Positions 24,074 through 26,835 of a DNA stretch of 26,835 nucleotides are shown here, one piece after another; positions within the stretch are counted from its first letter, which is position 1, and each line of letters starts with the position of its first letter. The position numbers and the translations under genes are program-made. The stretch is from an uncultured Clostridium sp. (lineage in GTDB: Bacteria; Bacillota; Clostridia; Lachnospirales; Lachnospiraceae): contig UQJF01000027.1 in assembly GCA_900541315.1 (NCBI GenBank), forward strand, positions 1-26,835. Direction: 5' to 3'. The notes beneath the pieces are model-generated. The model was not told the origin of the DNA and made no database searches. It saw only the letters and a program-made list of their open reading frames with translations.

Positions 24074-25750
24074 ATGGTAAGAGCAACTTTTTCCGGTTTT
24101 AATACCGCTCTGTCCGCTCTCCAGGCCAACCAGAAACGTCTGGATATTACAGGACAGAATTTATCAAATATGAATACTGCCGGATATACCAGGCAGCAGT
24201 TAGAGGCATCCAGCCTTAATTATACTAATCCTGTTTCCCATTATTCTAATGGGAATGAAACTGCAGTAGGCTTTGGGGTAAGCATGGACCGGGTCTCACA
24301 GATCAGAGATCCTTATCTGGATATCCAATACCGCAGCCAGTCTGCTGACTGCAGCTATACCAATCGTTTACAGACTGCCCTTAATTCCCTGTCAAAGGTA
24401 CTGGATGAAACAACCATTTCCGGCATCCGTAAGGCATTTGATGATGTCCAGTCTACCCTTACAAGCATGCAGGATCCTGCAAAAGTGGCTGATCCCATCT
24501 ATGAAAGTGAGCTGCGCTCTAAAATGCAGTCTGTATGTAATCTTTTTAACCAGGCATCCAGACAGATCTCACAGGCTGAACAGAATGAATTTCAAAGGCT
24601 CACAGGGGAAGGCAGCAGTGAACAGGGCGATGTGCAGAAGATCAATGACATTCTCCGCCAGATCGGTGACCTGAACGTGCAGATCAAACGTAACCAGGTT
24701 GCCGGTCATCCTTCCCTGGAACTGCAGGATGAACGAAATCTTCTTCTGGATGAGCTTTCCGGTTATATTCCTATTGAAACCAGATATTACAAGGATGATG
24801 CCCATTCCGGGAATAACGCCTATGATCATGATGCAAATGGTGCTGTGATCGGCAAAAAGGACTGGCCTGATGACCTGGAAGTGAGCATGAATTATATTGA
24901 TACCAAGGGAAAGAGCCAGAAGCTGATCCTGGTAAATGGATCTGACCTTGGTACTGATGGTCTCACAAAAAACTACGGTCAGTTAAGTGTGTTAAAAGGC
25001 GATCACCAGACAACTGCTTCTGTTTCTGATCCTGCAAACATTTCCATCAAGTTTGAAAAAGCCCCCAGCTATAAAGTGAATGGACAGGCTGCAAATGATA
25101 TATACGCAGAGTTAAAAGGCATCCATTTTGAAGGCGGCTCTCTTCAGGCAAGCCTGGATATGCTCCAGAAAACAGGTACCGGCAATGTGATAAAGGGATC
25201 TACTGCTGTGGATGATGTCCGTGGATACCAGTATTACTCAGAAAAACTGGATCACTTAGCTTTAACTTTCGCAGAATCCATGAATAACATCAACAATGGC
25301 AACAAAAACCCCAAGGACCAGAATCTTTTATCTAATTCCACAGATGACTCCACAACTGGTATAACAGCCGGAAATATCGGTATCAGCAAAGGCTGGACCA
25401 GTGGAACGGTCCATATTTCTACAAACGGCACTAACCGCACAGATACAGTCCTTGATATGATCGCAGCTATGAAGGATACCAAAAAATTGAATGGAAAGAC
25501 ATTTGCTGATTATATGAATAACCTTTCCACCCAGCTGGCATCTGATTCCAGTTCCAACCAGACTGCATTAAAGACGGGCACAACTGTTTTAAACAGTATC
25601 CAGGACTCCAGAGAATCTCTTTCCGGTGTCAGCCTGGATGAAGAAGCAACCAATATGATGGCCTACGTTTCAGCCTATAATGCTGCTTCCCGTCTGATGA
25701 CTGCCCTTGATGAGGTGTTAAATACACTGATCAACAATACCGGTGCATAA
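24074..25750 (+). CDS. flgK: Flagellar hook-associated protein 1 (FlgK)
   Basis: A 558-aa FlgK, the first hook-filament junction protein. The rod-type N-terminal motif (SALQANQKRLDITGQNLSN, then NTAGYTRQ) and the C-terminal D0 helix (ATNMMAYVSAYNAASRLMTALDEVLNTL) are typical. Conserved FlgK elements lie between: VSQIRDPYLDIQYR, NDILRQIGDLNVQI and LELQDERNLLLDELS. The middle (about 230-440) is the variable outer domain. The RBS GGAGG (24057-24061) is 12 nt from the ATG, a long spacing that might lower translation. It is followed 22 bp later by flgL in the same unit. Confidence 0.96.
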   Translation: MVRATFSGFNTALSALQANQKRLDITGQNLSNMNTAGYTRQQLEASSLNYTNPVSHYSNGNETAVGFGVSMDRVSQIRDPYLDIQYRSQSADCSYTNRLQTALNSLSKVLDETTISGIRKAFDDVQSTLTSMQDPAKVADPIYESELRSKMQSVCNLFNQASRQISQAEQNEFQRLTGEGSSEQGDVQKINDILRQIGDLNVQIKRNQVAGHPSLELQDERNLLLDELSGYIPIETRYYKDDAHSGNNAYDHDANGAVIGKKDWPDDLEVSMNYIDTKGKSQKLILVNGSDLGTDGLTKNYGQLSVLKGDHQTTASVSDPANISIKFEKAPSYKVNGQAANDIYAELKGIHFEGGSLQASLDMLQKTGTGNVIKGSTAVDDVRGYQYYSEKLDHLALTFAESMNNINNGNKNPKDQNLLSNSTDDSTTGITAGNIGISKGWTSGTVHISTNGTNRTDTVLDMIAAMKDTKKLNGKTFADYMNNLSTQLASDSSSNQTALKTGTTVLNSIQDSRESLSGVSLDEEATNMMAYVSAYNAASRLMTALDEVLNTLINNTGA

Positions 25751-25772
25751 ATATAAGGAGGATTAATAAATT

Positions 25773-26787
25773 ATGAGAGTTGTACGTTCATCTGTTTACC
25801 GCAGGTATACTTCTTCTTTAAATGATCTTCAAAGCAATCTGAACAAAAGCATGAACAAGGTTTCTACCGGCGCTGCTTATGAAACAGCTGCTGATAATCC
25901 TCTTGCTTATTATCAGGGAAAGAAAATGGATCATTTATATCAGGATGCAAAGAGTAAAAGTTCTATTTTAGGTGATATTAAAAACCGTCTGTACCAACAG
26001 GAGCAGGGCGCAAGGGATATCCAGAAGACTTTAAGCAACAGTAAGACTTCTATGCAGTATGTGCTGGATTCCTCCCATAACAGCTCAAAAACTTCTGTCC
26101 AGACAAAAAGAGATGCTCTTCTTCAGGATGTGCAGAGCATTGTCAGCAATCTGAACAGCCAGTATCAGGATTTTTATATTTACGGCGGAAATGATATTAC
26201 AACAGCTCCGTTTTCTTTAAGCGGAGATGGAAAAACCCTTACTTATACCCATGAGTATTCAGACGGTACCAAAAAGACGGTCAATATGACCATGGCTTAT
26301 GATAAAGATAAAAATACTTACAGTTATAATTTAAGCGATGATGACCTGAACAACCTTGTGACAGCTATGAGAGAACAAGGCCGGGTAGATATCGGTTATG
26401 GCGATATTTCCAACCGCCAGTCTCTTTTAGATACCTATACCGGAGGACTTAATATGCTAACGGGGCTTACCTCGGATTCTTTAAATGCCATGTCTGATGA
26501 TGATGCAAAGAAGGCGATCAAAACTGCCCTGGAAACCACTCCTGTGGCACTTCTCAGCCGTTCGGTTATGGCCTGTGATAATTATATCAATGATACTACG
26601 ACCATTGATCAATTTACAGATACTATGGGCAGTGTACTTAAAGATGCAGCTAATACAGAGCATACTATCAGCACCGTTTACAGCGACCTTGGCAATAAAT
26701 ATTCCCTGGTAGAAACTACAAAAACCCGTCTTGATACTTTAAGCGACAACCTGACAGAGGAATACAAAGACATTCTCGGAGCTGATC
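25773..26787 (+). CDS. flgL: Flagellar hook-associated protein 3 (FlgL), 3'-truncated at contig end
   Basis: A partial FlgL, the second hook-filament junction protein; 338 codons of genuine sequence are present. The flagellin-like N-terminus is clear (MRVVRSSVYRRYTSSLNDLQ, MNKVSTGAAYETAADNPLAY), followed by coiled coil (IKNRLYQQEQGARDIQKTLS) and FYIYGGNDITTAPFSL, the FlgL 'F.GG...pF' motif. RBS AAGGAGG is 8 nt or so from ATG 25773. The C-terminal D1/D0 begins (YSLVETTKTRLDTLSDNLTE) but is cut after ..LGAD. The last 40-60 residues and stop are missing. Beyond 26787 the frame stays open only because it reads into adapter sequence. It continues the flgM-flgN-flgK unit. Confidence 0.95.
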
Positions 26788-26835
26788 CTGTCTCTTATAC
26801 ACATCTCCGAGCCCACGAGACGGAGCTACATCTCG
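26788..26835 (+). other. Nextera/Tn5 sequencing adapter (artefact, not genomic)
   Basis: CTGTCTCTTATACACATCT (26788-26806) is the Tn5 mosaic end, followed by CCGAGCCCACGAGAC (26807-26821), the Nextera read-2 arm. GGAGCTAC (26822-26829) occupies the i7 index position and ATCTCG (26830-26835) begins the P7 end. It is an untrimmed library adapter at the contig edge. Confidence 0.98.

Noticed and set aside
26788..26835. Novel C-terminal extension of FlgL or a Tn5 transposon insertion
   Set aside because: The bases match the commercial adapter including arm, index position and P7 start, so this is a library artefact.

Overview
The window looks like a complete draft-assembly contig from a motile, Gram-positive, low-to-mid GC Firmicute, most likely a Lachnospiraceae (Clostridium cluster XIVa) gut anaerobe. 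The evidence is the type of flagellins, the clostridial chemotaxis and late-flagellar gene order, strong GGAGG ribosome binding sites, choline-binding cell-wall repeats, and Lic-type phosphocholine genes. The right end is not genomic: from 26788 it reads into a Nextera/Tn5 sequencing adapter, which cuts off flgL.

Layout. 1-345: 3' relic of an IS200/IS605-type element with an omega-RNA-like hairpin end. 346-3538 (-): licD, a licC-licA fusion and an IspD/TarI-like cytidylyltransferase, translationally coupled. 3635-5413 (-): methyl-accepting chemotaxis protein. 5476-8779 (-): c-di-GMP phosphodiesterase (EAL) and a TagF-like phosphotransferase with a large C-terminal domain. 8970-14622 (+): cheA, cheW, cheR, cheB and a membrane-anchored C39-like cysteine peptidase. 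14559-17837 (-): TPR glycosyltransferase and two flagellins. 17990-23064 (-): a tight five-gene operon (FliK-like, FlhB-C-like, two choline-binding-repeat proteins, lytic transglycosylase). 23286-26787 (+): flgM, flgN, flgK and truncated flgL.

How it fits together. Most of the window appears to be a late-motility island. A sigma-28 (FliA/SigD)-type promoter, with an exactly 15-nt spacer and usually TTAT rather than TAAA at -35, can be seen ahead of cheA, the TagF-like/EAL operon, the MCP, both flagellins, flgM and probably the FliK-like operon. The lic genes should put phosphocholine (or a related phospho-head group) on a surface polymer. The two secreted proteins with choline-binding repeats could dock on that decoration, and they are co-transcribed with flagellar export and peptidoglycan-cutting genes. 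This link between surface phosphorylation and cell-wall passage of the flagellum is the most interesting hypothesis here, but it is inferred from gene content and context only.
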